NCBI GenBank assembly: GCA_900318685.1
Contig: ONLL01000003.1
Location: 62,001 to 126,000, forward strand
Reading direction: 5' to 3'
DNA length: 64,000 nt
Source: an uncultured Prevotellaceae bacterium
GTDB taxonomy: Bacteria; Bacteroidota; Bacteroidia; Bacteroidales; Bacteroidaceae
How positions within the stretch are numbered: position 1 is the first letter of the stretch; each line of letters starts with the position of its first letter. The notes under the pieces were generated by a model. That model saw nothing but the letters and a program-made list of their open reading frames with translations, did no database searches and had not been told where the DNA came from. Of this stretch, positions 54,075-63,984 are shown one piece after another. Position numbers and translations under genes: made by a program.

Positions 54075-55489
54075 GATTCGAATCTCCACCAGTTAAAGTT
54101 AAATAGTTTTGCTCCTTTGTTACCTCTGAAAGTGAAATAGACATCGTGACGTCCTGTTATGCCACTAGGGATGGCGGTACGGAGCGTTTGCCACTGCTCC
54201 CACCCGCCAGTACGGGGAACTTGAAGCGTTGTGATTGGCCTGTCTCCAAGGCTGTCAAGGCGCACCTCCAAGCGTCCGCCCTGCAGGGCAGAGGCTACAG
54301 AGGCTGTAAATGTCGTGGCTTCCTGTTGGCTAAAGTCAACCTCTCGCACTTTAATATAGTCACCGTTCTGGATGTCACTGACGAAGACACCATCTTGGTC
54401 GTTGTTCTCAGTCTTTACTCCCTTGGAGAAAGCCATGGTCTCAGCCTCGTTGCGCTGGAAGGGATTCAGCGTTCCAATAGGAGTTACACCCGCGTCAGTA
54501 TGATGGATGATAGGGAAGGTGCCGTCGGCATTGTATTGGAACTCTTCCACGGCGACACTACGCCCGAAGCCTCCTCCACCAGGCAACTTGCCTGTGTGGT
54601 AGAAGAAATAGCTATGTCCCTTGAAGTCGATTACACCGCAATGATTAGTAAACGACTTTGTGTCTTCCTGAGGCATGATGTGTCCGCGATATGTCCAAGG
54701 CCCCTCGAAAGAAGGTGCCGTAGAATAGGCAATGTGCTCGGGAATACCACCTGCTGCATAGAGAAGGTAGTAGAGGGATTGGGACTTTTTAGCGGACCTT
54801 CCTTTCTTGTCAAGGGGGAATACATTGCGTTTCAAGATCCATGGCCCCTCGGTATATACATCCTGATATTTCACATCCTTCTGCCGTTCCTTGGCGTTAG
54901 GGGCACCGAAGCCTTCGATAGTTTGATTGACAATGCTAACCGAACCGTCAAAGCTGACCATGTCAGGATTGAGTTTTGCATAATGGATGGTAGGATTACC
55001 CCAGAATATCCATGCTTGGCCATCATCGTCGATGAAAACGGTCGGGTCGATGTTGTCCCAGCTGCCATCATCGTAGAGAGGACCGTTCAAGGCATCGTGG
55101 AAAGGCCCTGTGGGCGTATCGCCTACAGCTGCGCCGATGGCCATGCCGCCACTGAGTTTTGAATGGGCGCAGATATACCAATAGAACTTGCCGTTGCGCT
55201 CGATGCACTGTGAGGCCCAGGCGCGGTCATCGGCCCAAGTGAAGGAGGCAAGACTGAGCAACGGACCGTGGTCTGTCCAGTTCACCATGTCACTACTCGA
55301 ATAGACGCGCCATTCGTACATCCAGAAGAAGTCGGCAGCGTCCTCGTCATGTCCTGTGTAGACGTACACCTTGTCGCCATAGACCATAGGTGCAGGGTCG
55401 CTGGTGTACCATGTCTGCACAAAGGGGTTCTGTGCTAATGCCATGCTTGAAGTGAGAGCTATGGCTGCTGCAAGAAGAGTCCTTTTCAT
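54071..55489 (-). CDS. Glycoside hydrolase family 43 with CBM6
   Basis: This 472-residue enzyme has a signal peptide (about 1-19), a five-bladed propeller with D31 (SDPAP), D148 (NIDPTVF) and E214 (YTEGPW) as catalytic base, pKa modulator and acid, and a C-terminal CBM6-like module (about 350-470; RNEAETMAF, YIKVREVDF). Arabinofuranosidase or xylosidase activity is typical. ATG at 55489 gives the signal peptide. A -7 element TACCTTTG is at 55524-55531. It is coupled to GH97 by a 4-base overlap. Confidence 0.9.
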   Translation of the reverse strand: MKRTLLAAAIALTSSMALAQNPFVQTWYTSDPAPMVYGDKVYVYTGHDEDAADFFWMYEWRVYSSSDMVNWTDHGPLLSLASFTWADDRAWASQCIERNGKFYWYICAHSKLSGGMAIGAAVGDTPTGPFHDALNGPLYDDGSWDNIDPTVFIDDDGQAWIFWGNPTIHYAKLNPDMVSFDGSVSIVNQTIEGFGAPNAKERQKDVKYQDVYTEGPWILKRNVFPLDKKGRSAKKSQSLYYLLYAAGGIPEHIAYSTAPSFEGPWTYRGHIMPQEDTKSFTNHCGVIDFKGHSYFFYHTGKLPGGGGFGRSVAVEEFQYNADGTFPIIHHTDAGVTPIGTLNPFQRNEAETMAFSKGVKTENNDQDGVFVSDIQNGDYIKVREVDFSQQEATTFTASVASALQGGRLEVRLDSLGDRPITTLQVPRTGGWEQWQTLRTAIPSGITGRHDVYFTFRGNKGAKLFNFNWWRFES

Positions 55490-55523
55490 TGTCGTTTTGT
55501 TTAATGAGGTTTCTTTTTGTGTG

Positions 55524-55531
55524 CAAAGGTA
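55524..55531 (-). promoter_or_regulatory. -7 element of GH43-GH97 operon
   Basis: TACCTTTG on the minus strand, 34 bases from the GH43 start. The -33 box is not at the usual spacing. Confidence 0.5.
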
Positions 55532-55589
55532 CAAATAAGAGGGCAAACGACGTTGGTCATTTGTTGCACATTTTTTGGGGATTGTATCA

Positions 55590-57398
55590 TCAGCGGTTTT
55601 TCAGGTCGTCGGTAGTGCGTTGGAGGATGGCTTTGCTCACTTGCAGCAGTCTCTGGGCGTCAGTACTTTCTTCGACGATGAAACGATTAGTGGTGAAATC
55701 GTAAAGCACATGTCCGGTTGAGTCTGCAATCCACTGGGCATTGTTGTAGTTGTGTACGGCAGTTGGGTAGGCATAGGTGCTGGAGAGGACATCGCGGCTG
55801 AAAGAGAAATCGTCGTGAGGCAGGCGCAGCTGTCCCAGTAGTGTGGCTGCGAGGTCGCTTTGGTTGCAGATCATGTTGAATGACCGTGGCTCCTTAATGG
55901 CTCCTCCTAACCAAAGCATGGGTATATGGTTCTTCTCAAGAGGTATCGATTGGTCGATATGTTTATAGTTGATGCCGTGATCGGCGGTGAGAATGACGAG
56001 CAAATGGTCCCATACAGGCGTCTTTCGCATGTTCTCTATGAAGCTAAAAAGACAATCATCGAGGTAGGCAAAGGCGTTTAGTATTTCGTCATCATGGCGC
56101 TGCAAGGGTACATCCCAAGGTTCATGGCTGGAGAGGGTGCTATAGCCAATGAGGAGTGGCTGGCTGGCATCGTGACTCTTTAGGATTCTATGTTCAAGGG
56201 TTTGGAAGGTGATGTCATCACGTACGCCCCATTTTGCACTGTGCTGCTGTGCTGCTGTATAGTCATTCTGACTGGTGAGGTGCTCCCATCCGGTTGCAAT
56301 GAGGTAGCTACGCATGTTGGTGAAGTTAATGTCGCCACCATAGAGGTAGTTTGTAGCGTATCCTTGTTTCTGGAGGGTGCGAGCAATAGATGGCAACGTT
56401 CGACTTTTCTCAGGCATCTTCATGACTGAGATGGCTGGGAATGATGGATAGCCGCTCAGAGCACATACGGTTCCTCGATCGGTGCGCCAAGTGTTGCCAT
56501 AGCATTGACTGAAGTAGATGCCTTCTTGTTTCAGTTGTTGCAAGTGAGGCATGACATGGGCAAACTCTTCCCCTGCACTTTCGAGGAGAATGATGACAAT
56601 GGTTGAAGGACGGGTGGTGGTGAGCAGCGTGTCGTTATCGTTGCTCTCAGTGGTATAGACTTGCGCTGTCAGCTGCTGACACTCATCGTCGCTGAAGAAG
56701 TCGTAGGCCGATAGGTCGCCTAGCTGGTGAGCGAGAGAATAAAGAAAACTGAATACAGGATTGACAGCGGCATGGTTGAGAAACTGGTTCTGTGAGAAAT
56801 ACACTTGTCCGATGTTGGTGGTCGACTCACCCAGACCACCGCGGATGCCAATGACCATGAGAGGCATCAGTGCCAGCCAGGCCAACGACTCAATCAGGCG
56901 GCGTTGCTTTGTTGTCCGGCTGACATCCTTTTTTGGTAGTGTAAGTTTGTATAAGAAAAAGAAAATGATAGCAAGCCCCAAAAGTAATAATCCGCGACCA
57001 ATGAGGTACCACATCGACACGCTCTGCGTGATGCCTTCTGGTTGCGACAGATATTGCAGGCAGGATGCATCAAGCTTGAACCCCCAGAAAGGATAAAGAC
57101 TAGTGTCGGCGACGAAGGCTAAAGCCAAGGCTAGGGAGATAAAGAAATGGTAGATTACCAGCACCTTACGTGGTATGGTTACCCAAACATCAACCAGGCA
57201 TAATACCAATGGTACAACCATCACGTAGAGAGCAGTCGAGAGGTCGAGTGAGAGTCCGTGGAGCAAAATAGCCGGCAAATCGGAAGCGTCAATGGCGTGT
57301 CCTTTGCCACAGCATAGCACAAAGACTATCTTGGCTATGATGAAGAGCAGCACCGTCAACACGTATGCGCTCAGTAGGTATCGCAGCCGTTGTCTCAT
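55590..57398 (-). CDS. LTA-synthase-like membrane phosphoglycerol/sulfatase-fold transferase
   Basis: This 602-residue protein has about five N-terminal membrane helices (to about residue 190) and a periplasmic sulfatase-fold domain (about 262-540). Metal site candidates are E in LLESAGEEF (about 275), a threonine nucleophile in RTDRGTVC (about 312), and DH in LTADHGINYKH (about 478). Related enzymes transfer phosphoglycerol or phosphoethanolamine to envelope glycans. Its start codon shares one base with the stop of the hybrid regulator (TGATG), so the two are translationally coupled. Confidence 0.85.
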   Translation of the reverse strand: MRQRLRYLLSAYVLTVLLFIIAKIVFVLCCGKGHAIDASDLPAILLHGLSLDLSTALYVMVVPLVLCLVDVWVTIPRKVLVIYHFFISLALALAFVADTSLYPFWGFKLDASCLQYLSQPEGITQSVSMWYLIGRGLLLLGLAIIFFFLYKLTLPKKDVSRTTKQRRLIESLAWLALMPLMVIGIRGGLGESTTNIGQVYFSQNQFLNHAAVNPVFSFLYSLAHQLGDLSAYDFFSDDECQQLTAQVYTTESNDNDTLLTTTRPSTIVIILLESAGEEFAHVMPHLQQLKQEGIYFSQCYGNTWRTDRGTVCALSGYPSFPAISVMKMPEKSRTLPSIARTLQKQGYATNYLYGGDINFTNMRSYLIATGWEHLTSQNDYTAAQQHSAKWGVRDDITFQTLEHRILKSHDASQPLLIGYSTLSSHEPWDVPLQRHDDEILNAFAYLDDCLFSFIENMRKTPVWDHLLVILTADHGINYKHIDQSIPLEKNHIPMLWLGGAIKEPRSFNMICNQSDLAATLLGQLRLPHDDFSFSRDVLSSTYAYPTAVHNYNNAQWIADSTGHVLYDFTTNRFIVEESTDAQRLLQVSKAILQRTTDDLKNR

Positions 57399-60300
57399 CA
57401 GTTGCTGTTCTCGCGCTCGGCATACTCCGATGGGGCGATGCCGAAGTGCCTACGGAAAATGGTAGAGAAATGTGCCAGATTGGAGAATCCCACGGTATAG
57501 GCAACCTGTGTGACGTTGATTTTCTGCTCCTTCAACAGGCGTGCAGCCTGCTCCAGTCGTATGTTGCGGATAAACTCACTGGTGGAGATACCTGTCATCT
57601 CCTTCATCTTACGGTGAAGTTGAGCTCGGCTGATACATACTTCCTGAGTGAGCTTTTCAACGTTGAAGTCGCTGTCAGAGAGATTCTTGTTGATGGCTTT
57701 CATGATACGCTCCATGAGTTGCTCGTCGTTGCCCTTCACTTCCGGCTGCTCCACAAGGTCGGCCTGTTGCTGGGCTCCGGAGAATTTGCCCTTCAAACGC
57801 TGGCGGTTGATGATAAGGCTTTCTATCACCTTATGTAGCTCCTCCAGCACGAATGGCTTGGCCAGATAGGCATCAGCGCCACGTTCCAGCCCCTCCAACC
57901 GATTGGCAACGTCGGCCTTCGAAGTAAGCATCACCACTGGCAAGTGCGACAAATTGAAGTTTGTCTTGATCATGCGGAGGAGGGTGAAACCGTCCATCTC
58001 GGGCATCATCACGTCACTGACGACGGCATCGTAGTCGTTAGTGAGTAGTTCCTTGATGGCATCCTTGCCGTTTAGGCATACGCCGAATTTATAGTATTGC
58101 TTTAATTCAGAGGTGATGTAATGGCCTATTTCCAGGTCATCATCGACGATGAGCACTTTGTGCCTTGAAGTAGGTGCTTTTGCGCTACTAGGCTGGACGA
58201 CGGGCACCTCAGGTGTCGAGGTGTCTATCTCTTCCTGTCTCAGGTGACCATTGCCCAATGGCAGTCGAACGGTGAAGACGGAGCCTTGCGTGTCCTGACG
58301 GTTGGCCGCCTCGATGGTACCGTGATGCATGTCAACGATCATCTTACAGAGGTTAAGCCCTATGCCTGTACCCTCAGTGCTTGCCTGATGAGCATTGCCA
58401 CCTTGATAGAAGCGGTCGAAGATGTGTTTCAGACTATCTTCACCCAGGCCTACACCGTTGTCGATGACCTCCAATTGAGCCTCCTCGCTTTGACGTGAGA
58501 GTCGTAGCGTTATCGAGTTGCCATCATGGCTGTATTTGAATGCATTCGAAAGCAGGTTAGTGATAACCTTGTCGAATTGGTTGCGGTCAATCCACACCTT
58601 CAGTTCATCAAGACCCTCATGCTGCACCTCAAAATTGATGTTACGTTCTTTGGCGTTAAATTCGAACATCTTCCCGATGCCTTGGGCAAAGGTAATGAGG
58701 TCAGTCTCCTGGCAATGGAGATGCATCTGTTGCTTGTCGATTTTGCGTACATCAAGAATTTGGTTTACCAGGTTCAGGATGCGTTTCGCATTGTGGTCGA
58801 TGGTGTCCAGAGACGAATGCACCTCTGCCTCACTGTTATTTTTCAGCAGGCGCTTCAATTTCTCCAGTGGACTCATGATAAGTGTCAGAGGCGAACGTAT
58901 GTCATGGGTAGCGTTAATCAGGAATTTCATCTTGTCTTCATCCAGTCGCTGGCGCATGCGGCGTCGATATTGTAGGGCGACGAATCCGATGAGTCCCAGC
59001 AGAAGGAGTGCATAGATGAAATAAGCAAGTCCGGTGCGGTACCATGGCGCACGTACGGTGACCACAACCACCTTCACTGGCGAATGCACATTCCCTTGAA
59101 GGGCACGCACCTCGATGCGGTAAGTGCCAGGCTGGAGGTGTCCCAAGGTGAAATCATTCTTCCCTTCGGGGTTCTCTACCCAAGACCCTCCGTTCACACG
59201 GTATTCAAAGGTGACGTTTGCCGGGTTGTCATAGTTGAACTGTGAGAAAGCGAGTGTGATGGTATGGTCGAGGTAACTAAGAGTGAAATAGTTGCATTCG
59301 CCTATTGCCTCATCAGCAACATGTACGCCGTTGAGTATCGTACGAGTGTTGATATATTCATCACCGACGCGGAACGCTGTCAATTGCAGTGGGTCTAGTA
59401 CGGAGGCGCTGCCCTTGATATTCTCTGGTGCGAACACCGTCAGTCCGTCGTTATGACCGAAGTAGACGAGGTCGTTGTCAGTATGCATGCCGACGCCGAC
59501 AATGTATTCTTTCTGTGTGAGCCCGTTGCCGTTGACATGGCCGATGAAAGTGCCGGTTTCCAGCGAGTATTGCCAGATACCCTGAGACGTAGAGCACCAT
59601 ATGTCGCCATCGTTGCTCTGAACGATATAGTTCACCACCTTGTTCGTGAGTTGCTCGCTGCCGGGGAAGCGTCGAACTTCTCTTGACTGGCGGTCATAAA
59701 GATAGAGTCCTCGCTCTGTGCCGATGGCTATCGAGCCGTTGAAGCCGTCATTGTCTTTAGCTGTTCGCAGTTCGCATACGTCGAAACATACCAAGCCCGA
59801 CAGCAGGCTCTCCCAGCCTTGAGAACGGAAAGTGTCGCCCTTGGGGTCATAGCAAGCAATTCCAGATGCCGTAGCCATCCAAATCAAACCTTGCTGATCG
59901 GGTGCCAAACCTAAGATCCAGTTGTTGCATAGCCGACCGCGTATTGTATCGGCATCATTCATGCTGTAGTTGCGCAAGTAGCCTGTCTGGGGATTGTAAA
60001 CGCAGAATCCGCGTGAGAAGGTCGAGATATAGATGTTACCATCGTCGTCGGTGGTCATGTCATTAAACCTCTCGCATTCAAAAGTGAGTTTCAACTCTGA
60101 GCGACCTGTGACGGGGTCGTAGGCAAAGAGTCCGTCATCAGTACCTAGCCAGAAACGTTGTTGGCGGTCGCGGAAAATGAACTCTACGGCGGGAGGAGAT
60201 GATGGATGAGCTATTACGTGGCCTTGTTCGTTGAACCCGTAGACGCCGACACCCTGTACTGTGCACCATACGATGCCGTTGTCGCCTCCGCAGACCGATG

Positions 60301-61324
60301 AGATGGTAGATCCCAGGCGTATGCCTTGAGCTTCGAAGCTCCAGCTGGTGAAGAGCACAGGTCGTTGTGGTACCATAAGTAGGCCCTTACGGTGACAGCC
60401 TAACCATAGGTTGCCCTGACGGTCGAACATCGCTGCGCTGATCTTCGCTGTGTTCAGGTCAAGGCCAAAGGCGTCTATGTCAACGTGCTCCAACCGTCGG
60501 GGTTGAGACGGTGAGAATCTGTAGATTCCCTGTCCACGCGTACCTATATATATAGTACCATCATCGGCCGTAGCCATATCCGTGAATACCACGTCGTGTC
60601 CGGCAGCTACCGACATGTCAATGTCGGCTATGCTCATTTTCCCATTGCGATACGAAAGGAAACCGTGCTGGCACATCACCAGCAACTCATTGCCTACCTC
60701 CACAAAACCTTGAGGATTGCCTAGCTCGGAGTGAAACTTTTCGATGGATGTACCAGTGCGCATGGAAATGCTTTCGTCAAAGCCGCTGCGCCAAAGCCGT
60801 CCCTTCGAATCCTGAAAGACACGGCTGAAATAGTGCTCACCGTGCTCGTCGGCATAACGTGTCAGCTGTCCGTCGGCTCCAAGTACATAAGCTCCGTAGC
60901 CCGCCGTACCTATCAGTAGTGTGCCGTCAGATAACTGCAGGATGCTGCTCACGCGAGGCAAGTAGCCGTCAGGGAAATTATAATGCACAAAAGCGTCACG
61001 GGCTGCATCGAAACGGTCGAGGCCACGATTTGTGCCTACCCACAGCCGCCCGTCGCGATCGCAGAGCAGGCTTACCACTACATTGGCTTGTAGTGACGTT
61101 GTGTCGCTTTCATCGTGGAGGAACGTATAAAACTGATACCCGTCATATTTGTTCAGACCATACTCGGTGGCTATCCATAATGAGCCTTGTTGATCTTGAC
61201 AGATGTCTGATATCAGACTGCTGGAGAAACGCTCGGAAGGAATGAAATTTCCCCTTTGCGCATACCCTTGCAGCGCCATCATCAGGCCTGTGACAATCAG
61301 GAGGATGATACTTTTTTTAGTCAT
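57398..61324 (-). CDS. Hybrid two-component system regulator (HTCS)
   Basis: This 1,308-residue single-chain sensor-regulator controls carbohydrate genes. After a signal peptide (about 1-22) comes a periplasmic sensor of about 14 Reg_prop beta-propeller repeats (about 25-650), a Y_Y_Y domain (about 690-760), one membrane helix (about 765-787), a HisKA domain with H807 (THDIRSPL), a HATPase domain (about 920-1030, NLLSNAFKYS, GTGIGLNLCK), a receiver with D1104 (VSDVMMPEMDG), and an AraC-type helix-turn-helix (about 1205-1305). The neighbouring GH43, GH97 and GH30 genes are plausible targets. A promoter lies at 61368-61398. Confidence 0.95.
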   Translation of the reverse strand: MTKKSIILLIVTGLMMALQGYAQRGNFIPSERFSSSLISDICQDQQGSLWIATEYGLNKYDGYQFYTFLHDESDTTSLQANVVVSLLCDRDGRLWVGTNRGLDRFDAARDAFVHYNFPDGYLPRVSSILQLSDGTLLIGTAGYGAYVLGADGQLTRYADEHGEHYFSRVFQDSKGRLWRSGFDESISMRTGTSIEKFHSELGNPQGFVEVGNELLVMCQHGFLSYRNGKMSIADIDMSVAAGHDVVFTDMATADDGTIYIGTRGQGIYRFSPSQPRRLEHVDIDAFGLDLNTAKISAAMFDRQGNLWLGCHRKGLLMVPQRPVLFTSWSFEAQGIRLGSTISSVCGGDNGIVWCTVQGVGVYGFNEQGHVIAHPSSPPAVEFIFRDRQQRFWLGTDDGLFAYDPVTGRSELKLTFECERFNDMTTDDDGNIYISTFSRGFCVYNPQTGYLRNYSMNDADTIRGRLCNNWILGLAPDQQGLIWMATASGIACYDPKGDTFRSQGWESLLSGLVCFDVCELRTAKDNDGFNGSIAIGTERGLYLYDRQSREVRRFPGSEQLTNKVVNYIVQSNDGDIWCSTSQGIWQYSLETGTFIGHVNGNGLTQKEYIVGVGMHTDNDLVYFGHNDGLTVFAPENIKGSASVLDPLQLTAFRVGDEYINTRTILNGVHVADEAIGECNYFTLSYLDHTITLAFSQFNYDNPANVTFEYRVNGGSWVENPEGKNDFTLGHLQPGTYRIEVRALQGNVHSPVKVVVVTVRAPWYRTGLAYFIYALLLLGLIGFVALQYRRRMRQRLDEDKMKFLINATHDIRSPLTLIMSPLEKLKRLLKNNSEAEVHSSLDTIDHNAKRILNLVNQILDVRKIDKQQMHLHCQETDLITFAQGIGKMFEFNAKERNINFEVQHEGLDELKVWIDRNQFDKVITNLLSNAFKYSHDGNSITLRLSRQSEEAQLEVIDNGVGLGEDSLKHIFDRFYQGGNAHQASTEGTGIGLNLCKMIVDMHHGTIEAANRQDTQGSVFTVRLPLGNGHLRQEEIDTSTPEVPVVQPSSAKAPTSRHKVLIVDDDLEIGHYITSELKQYYKFGVCLNGKDAIKELLTNDYDAVVSDVMMPEMDGFTLLRMIKTNFNLSHLPVVMLTSKADVANRLEGLERGADAYLAKPFVLEELHKVIESLIINRQRLKGKFSGAQQQADLVEQPEVKGNDEQLMERIMKAINKNLSDSDFNVEKLTQEVCISRAQLHRKMKEMTGISTSEFIRNIRLEQAARLLKEQKINVTQVAYTVGFSNLAHFSTIFRRHFGIAPSEYAERENSN

Positions 61325-61744
61325 GGCAATATATCTAGCTCAGAAGCATTCGGTTTTATTCTCGTTGCAAAGGTACGAAAAAAAACTGAAATGGCAAGAA
61401 AAGAAACAAGATTTTTACTTTTCTATATGTTGCATTGTCTCATTTTACGGAAAAAAGGAAGCGGCTGGCCGATATTCTCATACAGGACAACCGCTACAAT
61501 TAGTTTTACCATAACTAACATTGTTCCAAAAACTTTTTTGCTTTATTGCATTCACTGCATTGGCAAAAACAACTACTAACTAACAACTAAACTTATGAAG
61601 AATAATCTTCTTATCTTTTTCGACGGTGCAAAGGTACGCATTTTTGTGATAAATGCCTATTGCCTTTGTATCGATTACTTTTTTATTTGAATCTTATTGC
61701 GCGAAATGTAACAAATGGTAGGCGTTTCGGTTTCAAATCATCCA
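61325..61744. other. 420-base intergenic region upstream of HTCS
   Basis: The stretch holds the HTCS promoter (61368-61398) and a second minus-strand -7 box TACCTTTG at 61629-61636 pointing the same way. No gene or named RNA is visible between them. Confidence 0.55.
61368..61398 (-). promoter_or_regulatory. Promoter of HTCS gene
   Basis: On the minus strand CTTG (61395-61398), 19 bases, TACCTTTG (61368-61375), about 44 bases from the start codon. Confidence 0.55.
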
Positions 61745-63790
61745 TCAGTTAATCAGGAAAATCTTTGTATGGCCGTCATAGGTGGCCTTAATGGTGGCAC
61801 GGCCTTCAACAATAGGGCTTATTTCGAACTTCACACCATTGACATCGGCTTTGGCTTCCAGCTTGCTGCCCTTTCCCAACTTGCCATACACCTGATAGCG
61901 GTTTTGCTCGGCATAGCCGTTCTGGGCATTGAAGCGGACGGGCGTCGTGGGGATATTGAGCTTCTGACCGTCGGCGGTGATGGTCACCTGCGGCACTTTG
62001 GGAGCCACGCAGGTATTGCCGGCCTTACCAAAGCCGATACCGTGGAGATCGAAGAGTCCTTGTGGGCGCTGTGGCTGCTGTGGTCCGCGACCACCAAACT
62101 GTCCGCGCTGAGGTTGCTGGGGCTGCTGCACTTCCGGGCCTTCAGCCACGAGATAGATGGCATGCTTGCCAGAAAGCCCCTCGACGGCAGGTACATCGGC
62201 CACGCAATCCAAAACTCCCTTTGCTTCTGCAGGAACATTGACGGTGGCAATTTCCTGACCCTTCCAGGGATCGTCGAGCAGCACGTGAATCTTAAAAGCA
62301 CCGCGTCCGCTGGGAGTAAGGTTTAGAGTCAACTTTGTTCCATTGCCGACTTTTGTTCCCTCGAAAGCCTTCACACCTTTTGTCTCTTGGGCTAGGCCGC
62401 CGAAGCCAAAGTACTTAAAACCGACGATGCCGCCGTTCTGAATACCGGCCAAGTCCATCGAGTTGTCCCAAACGTCGTGGTTGTCCTGCATCCAGTTGTT
62501 GGCATTAGGACCATATACAAAGCAGGCGTAGCCAGCACTATAGTAAGCATAGGGAGGCAGGCCGAAAATCTGGAAACCTTCGCTGGTCACCTCGGCACCT
62601 GTATATTCATTGCCGTCGCTGGCTTTGGCCGTCCATACATTATCCTTGACATAAGGGTCATAGCCCGTAATCTTCACCATGCCGCCCTTGGCCACAGGCT
62701 TCTTGTCCCACGTAATCTTTACGGGAGCCACCATGGCCTGACGGGCATTGCCGAAGCCGCGTGGTGGACGATGATAAAAGACGTACCACTGGCCGTTGAT
62801 TTCCTGAAGCGAGCCGTGGGTGTTGTGGGCAAAGTTGGTGGTGATGAGCTTCGAGCCATCCTCGTTGGGGACTACGCCGCGCGAGTCGACCAGCACGCCG
62901 CCTGAGCGCCAAGGGCCGAGAGGCGAGTCGCCGAAAGCATAGCGCAGGGCAGAGTTGGTATTGCCCAAGCCGTATTCCTTGCCGCTATAACCGCTGAATA
63001 CCATCACGTACTTGTTGCCCACCTGACGAATGCTCGAGGCCTCGAAGAAATTGAAGTCGAGCGGGTTCTGCCCCTCATAAAGAGCTTTATACTCGCTGCC
63101 CTCCTTGTCGAGCAGACGACCGTCGGCACTGCTGGCAGGGATGAAGGGATCGATGGGGTCCGTGCCCTCACGCTTCGAATACATCGTCTTCTGATCGAGT
63201 TCAACAGCCGTGGAGTGCTGAAAACCATAGAATACATAGGCACGGTAGCCGATGTCGTAGTCCTTGTCCTTCTTGTCGGTGATGTTCTCGATGAATACTG
63301 AGGGGTCGAAGTCGATGATAGAGCCGGGGAGACACTGACGTCCGTCTTCTGTCAGGTTGACGGGGGTGAAGGGACCATTGGGACGGTCGCCTTTACAGAC
63401 CATCGGAGTGCGGCGCCAACCACGGCTGTGGGGATAGAGCCAGTAGGTCTTCTTGCCAGTGGCACGGTCGGTGGTGCAGACCAAATCGGGGGCAAACATC
63501 GTGTCCCATTGTCCGTCGACGAACCAGGTGAAGATTGGACCTTCATCACGCCATTGGCTAAGATCCTCAACAGGAGCTGACCACATGCGGATATCTGGGC
63601 CACAGTAAGCGGAGTAGTTCACGTCGTGAGAGCCGATGATATAGGCACGCAGCTTTCCTGGATTGTCAGGATCTTCAAACACACGGGGTTCGCCGTCGGG
63701 CACATGCTCCCACAGCGGCAGGTAGGGGTTTTGGGCACTGACCATTGATGCGGCCATACATGCCATCAGCAGGCTGAATACTTTTCTCAT
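61745..63790 (-). CDS. Glycoside hydrolase family 43 with Q/P/G-rich insert
   Basis: This 681-residue enzyme has a signal peptide (about 1-19), a GH43-type propeller with D40 (FEDPDNP), a second Asp in DFDPSVF (about 153) and the acid E in NFFEASSIR (about 242), then a C-terminal beta-rich part including a CBM-like module (about 400-545). Residues about 550-580 are a Q/P/R/G-rich linker before a final beta domain. ATG at 63790 (MRKVFSLLMACMAA) gives the signal peptide; the frame is open further up. A -7 element TACCTTTG is at 63830-63837. Confidence 0.85.
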   Translation of the reverse strand: MRKVFSLLMACMAASMVSAQNPYLPLWEHVPDGEPRVFEDPDNPGKLRAYIIGSHDVNYSAYCGPDIRMWSAPVEDLSQWRDEGPIFTWFVDGQWDTMFAPDLVCTTDRATGKKTYWLYPHSRGWRRTPMVCKGDRPNGPFTPVNLTEDGRQCLPGSIIDFDPSVFIENITDKKDKDYDIGYRAYVFYGFQHSTAVELDQKTMYSKREGTDPIDPFIPASSADGRLLDKEGSEYKALYEGQNPLDFNFFEASSIRQVGNKYVMVFSGYSGKEYGLGNTNSALRYAFGDSPLGPWRSGGVLVDSRGVVPNEDGSKLITTNFAHNTHGSLQEINGQWYVFYHRPPRGFGNARQAMVAPVKITWDKKPVAKGGMVKITGYDPYVKDNVWTAKASDGNEYTGAEVTSEGFQIFGLPPYAYYSAGYACFVYGPNANNWMQDNHDVWDNSMDLAGIQNGGIVGFKYFGFGGLAQETKGVKAFEGTKVGNGTKLTLNLTPSGRGAFKIHVLLDDPWKGQEIATVNVPAEAKGVLDCVADVPAVEGLSGKHAIYLVAEGPEVQQPQQPQRGQFGGRGPQQPQRPQGLFDLHGIGFGKAGNTCVAPKVPQVTITADGQKLNIPTTPVRFNAQNGYAEQNRYQVYGKLGKGSKLEAKADVNGVKFEISPIVEGRATIKATYDGHTKIFLIN

Positions 63791-63829
63791 AGTTCTGTGC
63801 TTTTTTGATGAGTTAAATGATTTTGTGTG

Positions 63830-63837
63830 CAAAGGTA
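63830..63837 (-). promoter_or_regulatory. -7 element of GH43 gene
   Basis: TACCTTTG on the minus strand, 39 bases from the start codon at 63790. Confidence 0.5.
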
Positions 63838-63976
63838 TAGTTTTTTCCTCATTTCCGCTACTCTTCATGTTTCTTTTTCTTTCGCATTTGTACCCATACA
63901 TATTCATAAGTGCTTGACCGACGATGTAAAGGAACGAAAAAACGAAGGAATACTAGCGTGTTTCTCGTTTTTTTTG

Positions 63977-63984
63977 TACCTTTG
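63977..63984 (+). promoter_or_regulatory. -7 element for a gene beyond the window
   Basis: TACCTTTG on the plus strand close to the right edge, directed out of the window. No -33 box at the expected place. Confidence 0.4.
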
